A stretch of 64,000 bases of DNA, from NCBI GenBank assembly GCA_039105265.1, contig JAPFFF010000003.1:1426001-1490000 (forward strand). The letters are read 5' to 3'. The notes under the pieces were generated by a model, which ran no database searches, was not told where the DNA came from, and worked only from the letters and a program-made list of their open reading frames with translations. Position 1 is the stretch's first letter, and the number at the start of each line of letters is the position of its first letter. Both the position numbers and the translations under genes were made by a program. Shown here piece by piece: positions 12,402 through 23,429 of this stretch. Origin of the DNA: Tritrichomonas musculus (lineage: Eukaryota > Parabasalia > Tritrichomonadida > Tritrichomonadidae).

Positions 12402-13141
12402 TTATGGTTTTACTTTGATCCGTTCTTTAGATAGAAGGTCAACAATTTCTTGATGATTTCCTTCTCTTGCATAGTCAATGGCAGCTTTATAAAAAAATTA
12501 TTTCAAAAATTCCATAAATCATTCAATTTTTCAATCCAATGAAAAAAGTTGGATTTGAATAAAATGAATGTTTTTGATGTAAAATGTTTTGAAGGTTGAT
12601 ATCAATGCCTTCTTGGCTTATTAATAGTTCAACAATTTCTTTGTGGCCTTTAAATGCAGCCCAAATCAACGCCGTCCTATTAAATGTTTGAGTTAAATTC
12701 CATAAATCTTTCAATTTTTCAATCCAATGAAAAAAGTTGGATTTGAATAAAATGAATGTTTTTGATGTAAAATGCCTTGAATGTTGATATCAATGCCTTC
12801 TTGGCTTATTAATAGAGCAACATTTTCGTTATGGCCATTAAATGCAGCCCAAATCAACGCCGTCCTATTAAATGTTTGAGTTAAATTCCATAAATCTTTC
12901 AATTTTTCAATCCAATGAAAAAAGTTGGATTTGAATTTCATGAATGTTTTTGATGTAAAATGTCTTGAATGTTGATATCAATGCCTTCTTGGCTTATTAA
13001 TAGAGCAACAATTTCTTTATGGCCATTAAATGCAGCAATAATCAGCGCCGTCCTATTAAATGTTCGAGTTAAATTCCATAAATCTTTCAATTTTTCAATA
13101 TCATGAAAAAAGTTAGATTTGAATGATATGAATGTTTTGTT
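12402..13141 (-). pseudogene. Decayed ankyrin-repeat array and C-terminus of ankyrin gene copy B
   Basis: Same organisation as the array at 17-566 but with one more unit: three composite units (about 12523-12714, 12715-12941 and 12942-13130) plus the terminal partial repeat with its stop at 12402-12404. Motifs of the form NRTALIWAAFNGH and VALLISQEGIDINIQ are clear. Unit lengths are again not multiples of three, so no continuous frame links the units to the N-terminal frame at 13142-14320. Confidence 0.75.
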
Positions 13142-14320
13142 TTAAAACGTTGTTTGAATGATAAATATTTTAATTGTTGCATTGATGTCAATGGTTCCTT
13201 CGGTCAAATAAAGTTTCACAAGTGTGTAATAATCAAATTCACATAAATAAAAAAACATGTTTTTGTATTTCATGTTCGCTGGGAAAAAACAGTAATTGTG
13301 TGATTCAACTGCATATCGATAAAGATTGTCAAAGTATTTGTTTTCAATGCTATTTTGTAGATCTTCTTCTTTGATTAAATTATCAATGATGTAGTTTGAA
13401 ATTTCGTTGTGATGACATTTAATCGATTCGTTAAGAATTTCTTCATATTTATTTTCTGGTGGTGAAACATGATTGTCTTCAAGATATTTGATCAGTTCTG
13501 CATTACAACTGTGAATCCCATAAATCCACATCGATGATGTCAGTTCAACTCCTTTCTTTTCCATGTATTTGATGATGTCATTCGAGCCATAAAATGATGC
13601 ATATTCAAGCAGACTGATTTCGTCTTTATCTGTCAAAAGCTGATTAGTTTCAAAAATTGATTTTTTAATGCAAATTTCAAGTGACAAATTTCTTTGTTCT
13701 GTAAATCTGATAAATTCTTCGATTTCGTTATTTCGAATCAGTTCACATAAACAATCATCATTCAATCCTTCTCGTCGTTTTTCATAGAATTTGGATTCAG
13801 GTTCTTTATTCAGACGTTCAATAAATTCGGAATCTTCTAATGATTGATTCTCGCTGCAGTACTTTTCAATGTTTTCTTTTGTGAGAAACCGTTTGATTTC
13901 TGGTTGAAAATATTCACAATAGTTCTTTTCAACATATTCTGAACTCGTAATTATTGAAAAAATGGATTCATCAATTATCATCACTTTTTCTTCAAGAAGA
14001 AATAGAAGCATTCTCTTGTTGTCTTTGAAAATGTTGAATATTTCGGAATTCGAAAAATATTTTTGGACATCTTGTTTGATTCCTCTTAAAAATCGCTCAA
14101 ATTTACAAATAAAATTCACAAAACGATGATGATTGTTCACAATGCTGACTATTAATTGTAATAATGCTTTGAACACATGTTCTTCGTTAATTAGTTGTTG
14201 TTTCGAGAAAAGATTAATGAAATTGTCATATTTGTCTTCGGTATCTGACTCATCTTCAAGAAATTCCAGAAGGGAACTTTGAATACTTTTCATTTTATCA
14301 ACAAATGTTTCGGAACTCAT
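13142..14320 (-). CDS. DUF3447-like N-terminal part of ankyrin-repeat protein, copy B
   Basis: 392 codons, nearly identical to copies A, C and D. It differs from A at only a few residues near the C-terminal end (Phe for Leu in KYKNMFFYLCEF, Asp for Asn just after, and Thr for Ala in the last residues). It starts MSSETFVDKMK and stops at the same position as the other copies, just upstream of the ankyrin array. The identical stop position in all copies shows that the frame ended there before the copies arose. No function beyond ankyrin-type protein interaction can be inferred. Confidence 0.7.
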   Translation of the reverse strand: MSSETFVDKMKSIQSSLLEFLEDESDTEDKYDNFINLFSKQQLINEEHVFKALLQLIVSIVNNHHRFVNFICKFERFLRGIKQDVQKYFSNSEIFNIFKDNKRMLLFLLEEKVMIIDESIFSIITSSEYVEKNYCEYFQPEIKRFLTKENIEKYCSENQSLEDSEFIERLNKEPESKFYEKRREGLNDDCLCELIRNNEIEEFIRFTEQRNLSLEICIKKSIFETNQLLTDKDEISLLEYASFYGSNDIIKYMEKKGVELTSSMWIYGIHSCNAELIKYLEDNHVSPPENKYEEILNESIKCHHNEISNYIIDNLIKEEDLQNSIENKYFDNLYRYAVESHNYCFFPANMKYKNMFFYLCEFDYYTLVKLYLTEGTIDINATIKIFIIQTTF

Positions 14321-14561
14321 TTATCAAAATTTTAACAAAATTTTGTCCAAAATCTCTGAAATGTGATATGAAATATATTTTTTATAATCTACATATACAG
14401 CAATTTTGGAAATAAAATATTATTTTTTTTTTTTAGGAAACAAAATAGTATAATTTTAATTTTTTACAACGCCGATAAATTTCATAAGAAATAAATTAGC
14501 AACGATCATTTTGTATTCAATTCTGTATACTTTTATAAAGAGAAAATATGTTATTTCTATG
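14321..14561. other. Upstream region of copy B
   Basis: Shared with copy C (18341-18583) through caacgccgataaatttcata and on to aaagagaaaa. It holds the conserved aaaattttaacaaaatttt next to the start codon. No gene is seen. Confidence 0.5.
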
Positions 14562-16503
14562 CAGGAGAAGAATAATTTCAAAAAAATCTTGTTTCAAATT
14601 TAAAATGAATATATATCGATATTTTAGATTGTAAAAGAAGAAAGAAGCCTTTACATCTATTTTTTATAAAACTTCAAAAATTTCAACGTTATTTCATCTT
14701 TGAAGTTTGATCATATTTTCATGTTGATGTGACTATAAAACATCTTTTATCATTATATCTGATAATTTTTCCAGTTGAATGAGAGCAGTTCTAGATTTTT
14801 TTTAAATTTAATACTAATATTACATATTTTAAAAAATAGATATAATTTCACTTTCATATTTGAACATTTTATAAATTATTATTATGCTTTTTTGCCTTTC
14901 TATTCCATTTTTTCTACTAAATTTAAATTTGAGTAATTTTTATTTTTTCAAATAAATATTAACAAAACTTAAAAATACGATTATCACCAGAACTTTTTGA
15001 TTAGTGATTAGCCGAATTTAACCAATAACCGATATTTTGTATTCAAGTTTTCGTTCATTCAAAAAGTTCTGATAATAATCGTCTTTGATCGGCATCTTCT
15101 CAATTTATCTTGGTGGATTTTTATATATCTGATTACTTTGCCTACAAGAAGAGTCGAAATCAGCCAATTTATAAATCATTCCTTCATATGTATAACTAGA
15201 TCTCCTTATGCTTTGCTTTTATTTTTACAATTTGCTCAGATTTAAGGCGAAATCTTTTTTACAGTCTAGTCAAAAAATATGAAATCGTCAAAAAATTCTT
15301 ATAAAAATGGAAAACACTCAATTTTTTTGAGTAAATATTGTATTATATATAATGAGTGTTTATAAAAAGAATTGATCAATTGAATTTGACCTTATTTCTT
15401 TGAAAAAGTAGCTTTCACAACTTTTTAAGTATTGAGATCCTATAAATATTATCATCATTTCAGTTTATAGAAGAAGGAAATAACAAAGGAATGATGATTA
15501 TAATCAATCAAATGGATCATTTAACTTTCGAAATATATTTGAAAGTAATGAATTTCTTTCTTTTGACATCCTTCTCGACGTGAACTACACGTTGGAATTT
15601 TAATTGAGACAGTGTGAATTCATATAGATTTAAATTTTATTATTTAATACTTAATTTAATACTTAATAAATCAATGTACACTTTTTGGTGGAGATAACTA
15701 ATGCTTAATTGAATATCTTTAATTCCATTGGATGATAAAATCATACAAATTATATCATGAAAAAATTTCACAATCTGGTCTATGTTCAATATTAGCTATT
15801 GTATTTTTAATCTCAGGCACAGATATTGAATTTTTATTCAACTTTGATCATTCTTGAAATAATGTAACCAAGTGCTTTTTGAACAGGAATATAAAACTTG
15901 TTTTCTTTACTGTAATGATTCCTATACAACTTATATTGAATAGGACAACTTGCTGTGGGAGTAATTTTTTCTAAGAAAAATTTTACAAGTTCAGAATCTA
16001 ACCACGAATTGTTGAAATTGTTCAAAATCAAATTTTATAAAAAAAAAAAAATCAGTGATTAGTCGAACTTTTATAAATGCAGCAATTTTCAGTTAAATCA
16101 ATCAAGAGTAACACTTTTTGGAGTCAAACATTTGATTGGTGCTGATAAATGCTTGCCAGACATTTCTAAAGAATCTGCTTGAAATGTCAGACTTTTGATT
16201 GATTTTCAACAACAAATGTCACCTGAATTAAAGAATATAATGAACTAAGAAAAAACTCTGGATGAAAGTGATGAATTACACTCAAATCTTCAAAGATTCT
16301 ATCAAAGATATTGAATCGACCAGATTTATATTCAAAAAATGTAGATGCACTACTCCCAAATGGAACCATCAGATTCTTGATTCGTCTTTCTTGTGATAAT
16401 ATGCACACAAAAATATATTCAATTACATCTTCGATCCAAAATAAATTGATAGAGACATGCTCTCAATTATATTCACATAAAATGAGACAAAATTGAATGT
16501 TTT
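14562..16503. repeat. Duplicated block 2 (copy of 2838-4785)
   Basis: Nearly identical to 2838-4785 with the same short overlapping open frames (15834-16031 and 16187-16408 minus, 16311-16496 plus). The conservation of these short frames is simply that of the whole block, so it is not evidence for coding. The block ends at tctatc and runs into an A-rich tract. Confidence 0.75.
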
Positions 16504-16512
16504 TATTCTATC

Positions 16513-16526
16513 AAAAAAAAAATAAA

Positions 16527-16557
<31 letters not shown>
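16513..16557 (+). repeat. A-rich tract
   Basis: A run with two T interruptions, followed by the same cataatgtagtaattaattt flank as after 12347. It marks the junction between duplicated block 2 and ankyrin gene copy C. Confidence 0.85.
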
Positions 16558-16611
16558 CATAATGTAGTAATTAATTTTTATTAATCATTAATACTTCTTA
16601 CTTTCGTCGAC

Positions 16612-17161
16612 TTATGGTTTTACTTTGATCCGTTCTTTAGATAGAAGGTCAACAATTTCTTGATGATTTCTTCCTCTTGCATAGTCAATGGCAGCTTTAT
16701 AAAAAATTATTTCAAAAATTCCATAAATCATTCAATTTTTCAATCCAATGAAAAAAGTTGGATTTGAATAAAATGAATGTCTTTGATGTAAAATGTCTTG
16801 AAGGTTGATATCAATACCTTCTTGGCTTATTAATAGTTCAACAATTTCTTTGTGGCCATTAAATGCAGCCCAAATCAACGCTGTATTATTAAATGTTCGA
16901 ATTAAATTCCATAAATCTTTCAATTTTTCAATCCAATGAAAAAAGTTAGATTTGAATTTTATGAATGTTTTTGATGTAAAATGTCTTGAATGTTGATATC
17001 AATGCCTTCTTGGATTATTAATAATTCAACAATTTCGTTATGGCCATTAAATGCAGCCCAAATCAACGCCGTCCTATTAAATGTTTGAGTTAAATTCCAT
17101 AAATCTTTCAATTTTTCAATATCATGAAAAAGTTAGATTTGAATTTTATGAATGTTTTGTT
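16612..17161 (-). pseudogene. Decayed ankyrin-repeat array and C-terminus of ankyrin gene copy C
   Basis: Two composite units plus the terminal partial repeat, almost base-identical to 17-566, including the unit boundaries and the positions where the frame changes. This makes A and C the closest pair among the four copies. Confidence 0.75.
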
Positions 17162-18340
17162 TTAAAACGCTGTTTGAATAATGAATATTTTAATTGTTGC
17201 ATTGATGTCAATGGTTCCTTCGGTCAAATAAAGTTTCACAAGTGTGTAATAATTAAATTCACATAAATAAAAAAGCATGTTTTTGTATTTCATGTTCGCT
17301 GGGAAAAAACAGTAATTGTGTGATTCAACTGCATATCGATAAAGATTGTCAAAGTATTTGTTTTCAATGCTATTTTGTAGATCTTCTTCTTTGATTAAAT
17401 TATCAATGATGTAGTTTGAAATTTCGTTGTGATGACATTTAATCGATTCGTTAAGAATTTCTTCATATTTATTTTCTGGTGGTGAAACATGATTGTCTTC
17501 AAGATATTTGATCAGTTCTGCATTACAACTGTGAATCCCATAAATCCACATCGATGATGTCAGTTCAACTCCTTTCTTTTCCATGTATTTGATGATGTCA
17601 TTCGAGCCATAAAATGATGCATATTCAAGAAGACTGATTTCGTCTTTATCTGTCAAAAGTTGATTAGTTTCAAAAATTGATTTTTTAATGCAAATTTCAA
17701 GTGACAAATTTCTTTGTTCTGTAAATCTGATAAATTCTTCGATTTCGTTATTTCGAATCAGTTCACATAAACAATCATCATTCAATCCTTCTCGTCGTTT
17801 TTCATAGAATTTGGATTCAGGTTCTTTATTCAGACGTTCAATAAATTCGGAATCTTCTAATGATTGATTCTCGCTGCAGTACTTTTCAATGTTTTCTTTT
17901 GTGAGAAACCGTTTGATTTCTGGTTGAAAATATTCACAATAGTTCTTTTCGACATATTCTGAACTCGTAATTATTGAAAAAATGGATTCATCAATTATCA
18001 TCACTTTTTCTTCAAGAAGAAATAGAAGCATTCTCTTGTTGTCTTTGAAAATGTTGAATATTTCGGAATTCGAAAAATATTTTTGGACATCTTGTTTGAT
18101 TCCTCTTAAAAATCGCTCAAATTTACAAATAAAATTCACAAAACGATGATGATTGTTCACAATGTTGACTATTAATTGTAATAATGCTTTGAACACATGT
18201 TCTTCGTTAATTAGTTGTTGTTTCGAGAAAAGATTAATGAAATTGTCATATTTGTCTTCGGTATCTGACTCATCTTCAAGAAATTCCAGAAGGGAACTTT
18301 GAATGCTTTTCATTTTATCAACAAATGTTTCGGAACTCAT
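17162..18340 (-). CDS. DUF3447-like N-terminal part of ankyrin-repeat protein, copy C
   Basis: 392 codons. It differs from copy A by a single residue (Asn for Ser in LQLIVNIVNN) and, in DNA, by only a couple of bases over the open frame. Start, stop and upstream flank are the same as in the other copies. It is very probably a recent duplicate of copy A or the reverse. It is a protein-interaction type product, if expressed. Confidence 0.7.
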   Translation of the reverse strand: MSSETFVDKMKSIQSSLLEFLEDESDTEDKYDNFINLFSKQQLINEEHVFKALLQLIVNIVNNHHRFVNFICKFERFLRGIKQDVQKYFSNSEIFNIFKDNKRMLLFLLEEKVMIIDESIFSIITSSEYVEKNYCEYFQPEIKRFLTKENIEKYCSENQSLEDSEFIERLNKEPESKFYEKRREGLNDDCLCELIRNNEIEEFIRFTEQRNLSLEICIKKSIFETNQLLTDKDEISLLEYASFYGSNDIIKYMEKKGVELTSSMWIYGIHSCNAELIKYLEDNHVSPPENKYEEILNESIKCHHNEISNYIIDNLIKEEDLQNSIENKYFDNLYRYAVESHNYCFFPANMKYKNMLFYLCEFNYYTLVKLYLTEGTIDINATIKIFIIQTAF

Positions 18341-18869
18341 TTATCAAAATTTTAACAAAATTTTGTCCAAAATCTCTGAAATGTGATATGAAATATAATT
18401 TATATAATCTACATATACAGCAATTTTGGAAATAAAATATTATTTTTTTTTTTAGGAAACAAAATAGTATAATTTTAATTTTTTACAACGCCGATAAATT
18501 TCATAAGAAATAAATTAGCAACGATCATTTTGTATTCAATTCTGTATACTTTTATAAAGAGAAAAGATATGTTATTTCTAATCAGGAGAAGAAAGAGGCG
18601 AGGCTGTGAAAATTTTTGGTATTTTTTAATAATATTAATACATATTATCTTATTACAGAATTAAATGCTATTTATGATAATTTCACTAATATTTTTTTCA
18701 GATTTTTAGCTATAAATCTATTTTTAAAATTGAATTATTTATATCTTATTATAATTTCAATTTTATCTTAATAAAAAAAATCTATTTACTCAAAATAATA
18801 AATAATTTAATTATCAATATTTAATATATAGATTAAAATATAATATTAAAATTTTCGACTGAGAATTAT
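18341..18869. other. Upstream region of copy C and unique AT-rich sequence
   Basis: About 18341-18590 matches the upstream region of copy B. From about 18590 (aaagaggcgaggctg) to 18869 the sequence is unique, AT-rich and without an open frame. Confidence 0.5.
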
Positions 18870-19480
18870 AAATCAAATAATGATTTTTTATGATTTAACT
18901 AACTATCATCATATTATAAGCATGTTTCGTTTGGTAAATTATTGATAAATATTAAAATAAATACTTATTGTGACGTTGATACCAAAATAAAAACAAAAGA
19001 AATTATTGGGATATTTGTGAAGTTTACATCATTAACGTATATAGAATTATATTCAATATTAAACCTCAATCCTAGATAAAATTGTAAAAAAAAAAATTTA
19101 AAAAATATTTTGATATGTTTGCCAGCACCAGATAAGTTAAAAGATAAACTATAGTTATCCCTTTGGTCTTTAATATAGAAGAAAATTTCTCTTTAAATTG
19201 AAAAATATTTTTTTGAATTTTGACCAAAAACGCATTTATTGAATAGCTTTCTTATTAAAAAATAGAGATCATCTATATACAAATGCGATTTGATGGTTGA
19301 AAAGAAAAAATAATGACGAATATATGAATTATGACATTTTGAAATATCAATACAATTTCAATTTTTTTTGATTAAATCTGAAAAAAAGTATATGATATGA
19401 AAAGGTAACAACACCATAATACTATATTTTTAATTTATTTTTAATTTTGTTGATTATTATTCCTAAAAAAGTTCATTTAA
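18870..19480. repeat. Duplicated non-coding block 1 (copy of 2200-2826)
   Basis: Nearly identical to 2200-2826 in direct orientation. It ends where the upstream flank of ankyrin gene copy D begins (attatatagattatatttcatatcac). Confidence 0.75.
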
Positions 19481-19558
19481 AATTATATAGATTATATAGA
19501 TTATATTTCATATCACATTTCAGAGATTTTGGACAAAATTTTGTTAAAATTTTGATAA

Positions 19559-20737
19559 ATGAGTTCCGAAACATTTGTTGATAAAATGAAAAGCATTCAA
19601 AGTTCCCTTCTGGAATTTCTTGAAGATGAGTCAGATACCGAAGACAAATATGACAATTTCATTAATCTTTTCTCGAAACAACAACTAATTAACGAAGAAC
19701 ATGTGTTCAAAGCATTATTACAATTAATAGTCAGCATTGTGAACAATCATCATCGTTTTGTGAATTTTATTTGTAAATTTGAGCGATTTTTAAGAGGAAT
19801 CAAACAAGATGTCCAAAAATATTTTTCGAATTCCGAAATATTCAACATTTTCAAAGACAACAAGAGAATGCTTCTATTTCTTCTTGAAGAAAAAGTGATG
19901 ATAATTGATGAATCCATTTTTTCAATAATTACGAGTTCAGAATATGTCGAAAAGAACTATTGTGAATATTTTCAACCAGAAATCAAACGGTTTCTCACAA
20001 AAGAAAACATTGAAAAGTACTGCAGCGAGAATCAATCATTAGAAGATTCCGAATTTATTGAACGTCTGAATAAAGAACCTGAATCCAAATTCTATGAAAA
20101 ACGACGAGAAGGATTGAATGATGATTGTTTATGTGAACTGATTCGAAATAACGAAATCGAAGAATTTATCAGATTTACAGAACAAAGAAATTTGTCACTT
20201 GAAATTTGCATTAAAAAATCAATTTTTGAAACTAATCAACTTTTGACAGATAAAGACGAAATCAGTCTTCTTGAATATGCATCATTTTATGGCTCGAATG
20301 ACATCATCAAATACATGGAAAAGAAAGGAGTTGAACTGACATCATCGATGTGGATTTATGGGATTCACAGTTGTAATGCAGAACTGATCAAATATCTTGA
20401 AGACAATCATGTTTCACCACCAGAAAATAAATATGAAGAAATTCTTAACGAATCGATTAAATGTCATCACAACGAAATTTCAAACTACATCATTGATAAT
20501 TTAATCAAAGAAGAAGATCTACAAAATAGCATTGAAAACAAATACTTTGACAATCTTTATCGATATGCAGTTGAATCACACAATTACTGTTTTTTCCCAG
20601 CGAACATGAAATACAAAAACATGTTTTTTTATTTATGTGAATTTAATTATTACACACTTGTGAAACTTTATTTGACCGAAGGAACCATTGACATCAATGC
20701 AACAATTAAAATATTCATTATTCAAACAACGTTTTAA
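19559..20737 (+). CDS. DUF3447-like N-terminal part of ankyrin-repeat protein, copy D
   Basis: 392 codons, the only copy on the plus strand, nearly identical in protein to A-C. The upstream 60-80 bases are the inverted equivalent of the flanks of the other copies, with the same aaaattttgttaaaatttt element just before the ATG. It is followed by the longest ankyrin array (20738-22039), so this copy preserves most of the original gene layout. As in the other copies, the frame stops before the array. Confidence 0.7.
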   Translation: MSSETFVDKMKSIQSSLLEFLEDESDTEDKYDNFINLFSKQQLINEEHVFKALLQLIVSIVNNHHRFVNFICKFERFLRGIKQDVQKYFSNSEIFNIFKDNKRMLLFLLEEKVMIIDESIFSIITSSEYVEKNYCEYFQPEIKRFLTKENIEKYCSENQSLEDSEFIERLNKEPESKFYEKRREGLNDDCLCELIRNNEIEEFIRFTEQRNLSLEICIKKSIFETNQLLTDKDEISLLEYASFYGSNDIIKYMEKKGVELTSSMWIYGIHSCNAELIKYLEDNHVSPPENKYEEILNESIKCHHNEISNYIIDNLIKEEDLQNSIENKYFDNLYRYAVESHNYCFFPANMKYKNMFFYLCEFNYYTLVKLYLTEGTIDINATIKIFIIQTTF

Positions 20738-22039
20738 AACAAAACATTCATAACATTCAAATCTAACTTTTTTCATGATATTGAAAAATTTAAAGATTTA
20801 TGGAATTTAACTCGAACATTTAATAGGACGGCGTTGATTTGGGCTGCATTTAATGGCCATAACGAAATTGTTGAATTATTAATAATCCAAGAAGGCATTG
20901 ATATCAACATTCAAGACATTTTACATCAAAAACATTCATAAAATTCAAATCCAACTTTTTTCATTGGATTGAAAAATTGAAAGATTTATGGAATTTAACT
21001 CGAACATTTAATAATACAGCTTTAACTGTTGCTGCATTTAAAGGCCACAAAGAAATTGTTGAACTATTAATAAGCCAAGAAGGTATTGATATCAACATTC
21101 AAGGCATTTTACATCAAAAACATTCATAAAATTCAAATCTAACTTTTTCATATAATTTAAAAATTGAAAGATTTATGGAATTTAACTGGAACATTTAATA
21201 ATACGGCGTTGATTATTGCTGCATTTACTGGCCACAAAGAAATTGTTGAATTATTAATAATCCAAGAAGACATTGATATCAACATTCAAAACATTTTACA
21301 TCAAAAACATTCATGAAATTCAAATCTAATTTTTTTCATATAATTTAAAAATTGAAAGATTTATGGAATTTAACTGGAACATTTAATTTCACGGCGTTGA
21401 TTTGGGCTGCATTTAATGGCCACAAAGAAATTGTTGAACTATTAATAATCCAAGAAGACATTGATATCAACATTCAAGACATTTTACATCAAAAACATTC
21501 ATAGAATTCAAATCTAACTTTTTCATGATATTGAAAAATTGAAAGATTTATGGAATTTAACTGGAACATTTAATAATACGGCGTTGATTATTGCTGCATT
21601 TACTGGCCACAAAGAAATTGTTGAATTATTAATAATCCAAGAAGACATTGATATCAACATTCAAAACATTTTACATCAAAAACATTCATGAAATTCAAAT
21701 CTAATTTTTTTCATATAATTTAAAAATTGAAAGATTTATGGAATTTAACTGGAACATTTAATTTCACGGCGTTGATTTGGGCTGCATTTAATGGCCACAA
21801 AGAAATTGTTGAACTATTAATAATCCAAGAAGACATTGATATCAACATTCAAAACATTTTACATCAAAAACATTCATAGAATTCAAATCTAACTTTTTCA
21901 TGATATTGAAAAATTGAAAGATTTATGGAATTTTTGAAATAATTTTTTTTATAAAGCTGCCATTGACTATGCAAGAGGAGGAAATCATCAAGAAATTGTT
22001 GACCTTCTATCTAAAGAACGGATCAAAGTAAAACCATAA
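20738..22039 (+). pseudogene. Long decayed ankyrin-repeat array, copy D
   Basis: Six composite units start with aaagatttatggaattta at 20792, 20980, 21167, 21355, 21542 and 21730. A seventh start at 21917 leads into the terminal repeat (YKAAIDYARGGNHQEIVDLL), ending LSKERIKVKP and a stop at 22037-22039. Unit lengths alternate 187 and 188 bp. Units 3-4 and 5-6 are near-identical dimers of 375 bp, showing a recent higher-order duplication. Each unit has one ankyrin motif of about 31 codons and a spacer of about 30 codons. The frame changes between units, so the array cannot be read as one protein. Confidence 0.75.
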
Positions 22040-22363
22040 GGCGACGAAAGTAAGAAGTATTAATGATTAATAAAAATTAATTACTACATTATAGAATAAT
22101 ATTTTTATATGATATTATTGCATCTTTTTATTTACGAACTGGAGCACATAAATTTTGAACTTCCTTTGCAAAGATTTTCTCAGTGAATATCTTGGAGAAT
22201 TAATTTGTGATACATTGGAAATGAGTGGATTTACCAGCTAAATTTCAGAGATTTAGACTCTCAATTTTTATTGAATTTTTGGAGTAGCTCTGAATTCATA
22301 TCGTCACTCTCAATTGTTGAAATGGTTTATAGCAATTTCAGAATTTCAAATTCAATTATTGTA

Positions 22364-22397
<34 letters not shown>

Positions 22398-22568
22398 AAT
22401 GATTGATTGATTGATTAAATTGATCGAAAAAATCTAGCATAAAAACATTCTATTTTGTCTCATTTTATGTGAATATAATTGCGAGCATATCTCTATCAAT
22501 TTAATTTATTTTGGATTGAATTTGTTATTTTAGGTCAATTTTTTTTTGAAATAGCCTTATAAATAATC
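22040..22568. other. Non-coding region with an old inverted copy of part of block 2
   Basis: 22040-22095 is the 3' flank shared with the other copies (attaataaaaattaattac in gene sense). A poly-T run of about 31 bases lies at 22366-22396, followed by a short gatt repeat. 22436-22530 resembles, in reverse complement, the end of duplicated block 2 (about 16420-16503). 22100-22340 looks like old coding sequence but no frame is open. Confidence 0.5.
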
Positions 22569-22677
22569 TAAGCATACCTCAAAGCGACCGTTTGGAGGAA
22601 CTTTCTATTCAAAGTTCCTCCATTGAGCAACATAACCTCTCAAAGTTCCTCCAAACGGTCGCTTTGAGGTATGCTTA
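22569..22677. repeat. Perfect 36-bp inverted repeat with 37-base loop
   Basis: The arms at 22569-22604 and 22642-22677 are exact reverse complements (taagcatacctcaaagcgac at the outer end). They are clearly more GC-rich than their surroundings. The loop contains another copy of caaagttcctcc, which also occurs in the right arm. It lies 18 bp before the start codon of the ankyrin-like gene at 22695. It may be a MITE-like insertion, a cruciform-forming element or a structured 5' leader; no target duplication is evident. Confidence 0.85.
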
Positions 22678-22694
22678 AATAATCGTATTTTAAA

Positions 22695-23419
22695 ATGCAA
22701 ATTAACCAATATATCAGTAACAAAAAGAAAATTCAGAAACTCATTCTTGTTTATATTGAAAGTAATGACGAATCATCAGTTTCCTATCAAAATCTAATTC
22801 ATTTGTTTCAAACAGAAAAGATCCTAGGAGATCGAGAAAAATTAAGAGAATATTTTCATTTCATTTCAAAAATATGTAAAAATCATCATAGGCATACCAA
22901 TTTTATCAGCAATATTGAACAAATTCTTCTCTATCTTTTCGAAAACATCAAACAAAGCTTTTCAAATTCAGAAATCTTCCATTTATTTAAATGTAACAAA
23001 ATAATTCTTCTTTTTTTTATTTGAAAAAAAAAAAATAGTCCCGGATGAATACATCATGAATTACCTTCTCAAAAAAAGTGACAACTATGTTTTTTTTTTT
23101 TACACAAAAATCAAGTCATTTTTAAATGAAAAAACTATTCAAAAAATTGAAAGAGATGAATGAAATGGAACTTTTTTTATCACCCGAATTTGATGAAAAA
23201 CTTAAAATTGGAGAGAATGATTCATACATCTGCCATTTAATAAGAAATGATTCCATTGAAAAATTCGTAATTTTTGTAAACCAAACAAATTTGAATCTTT
23301 CAAGTCAAATAAAGTCATCCATATTTGAAACAAACTTATTTTTAATCAAGAATGATGAAACAACATTAATTGAATATGCAGCATTTTTCGGTTCTATTCA
23401 AATATTTCAATACTTAAGT
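22695..23419 (+). pseudogene. Diverged DUF3447-like ankyrin gene, cut by a Polinton
   Basis: The sequence starts MQINQYISNKKKIQKLILVY and is a clear but diverged relative of the 392-codon proteins. Compare FHFISKICKNHHRHTNFISN with the NNHHRFVNFICK segment, and YAAFFGSIQIFQYL with YASFYGSNDIIKYM. There are two open parts, 22695-23024 and 23126-23419, separated by about 100 bases rich in A and T homopolymers where the frame is lost, so this host gene is already damaged there. It is then interrupted at 23420 by the left end of the outer Polinton. The continuation, if kept, lies beyond that element outside the window. Confidence 0.75.
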
Positions 23420-23429
23420 AGTAGTATAC

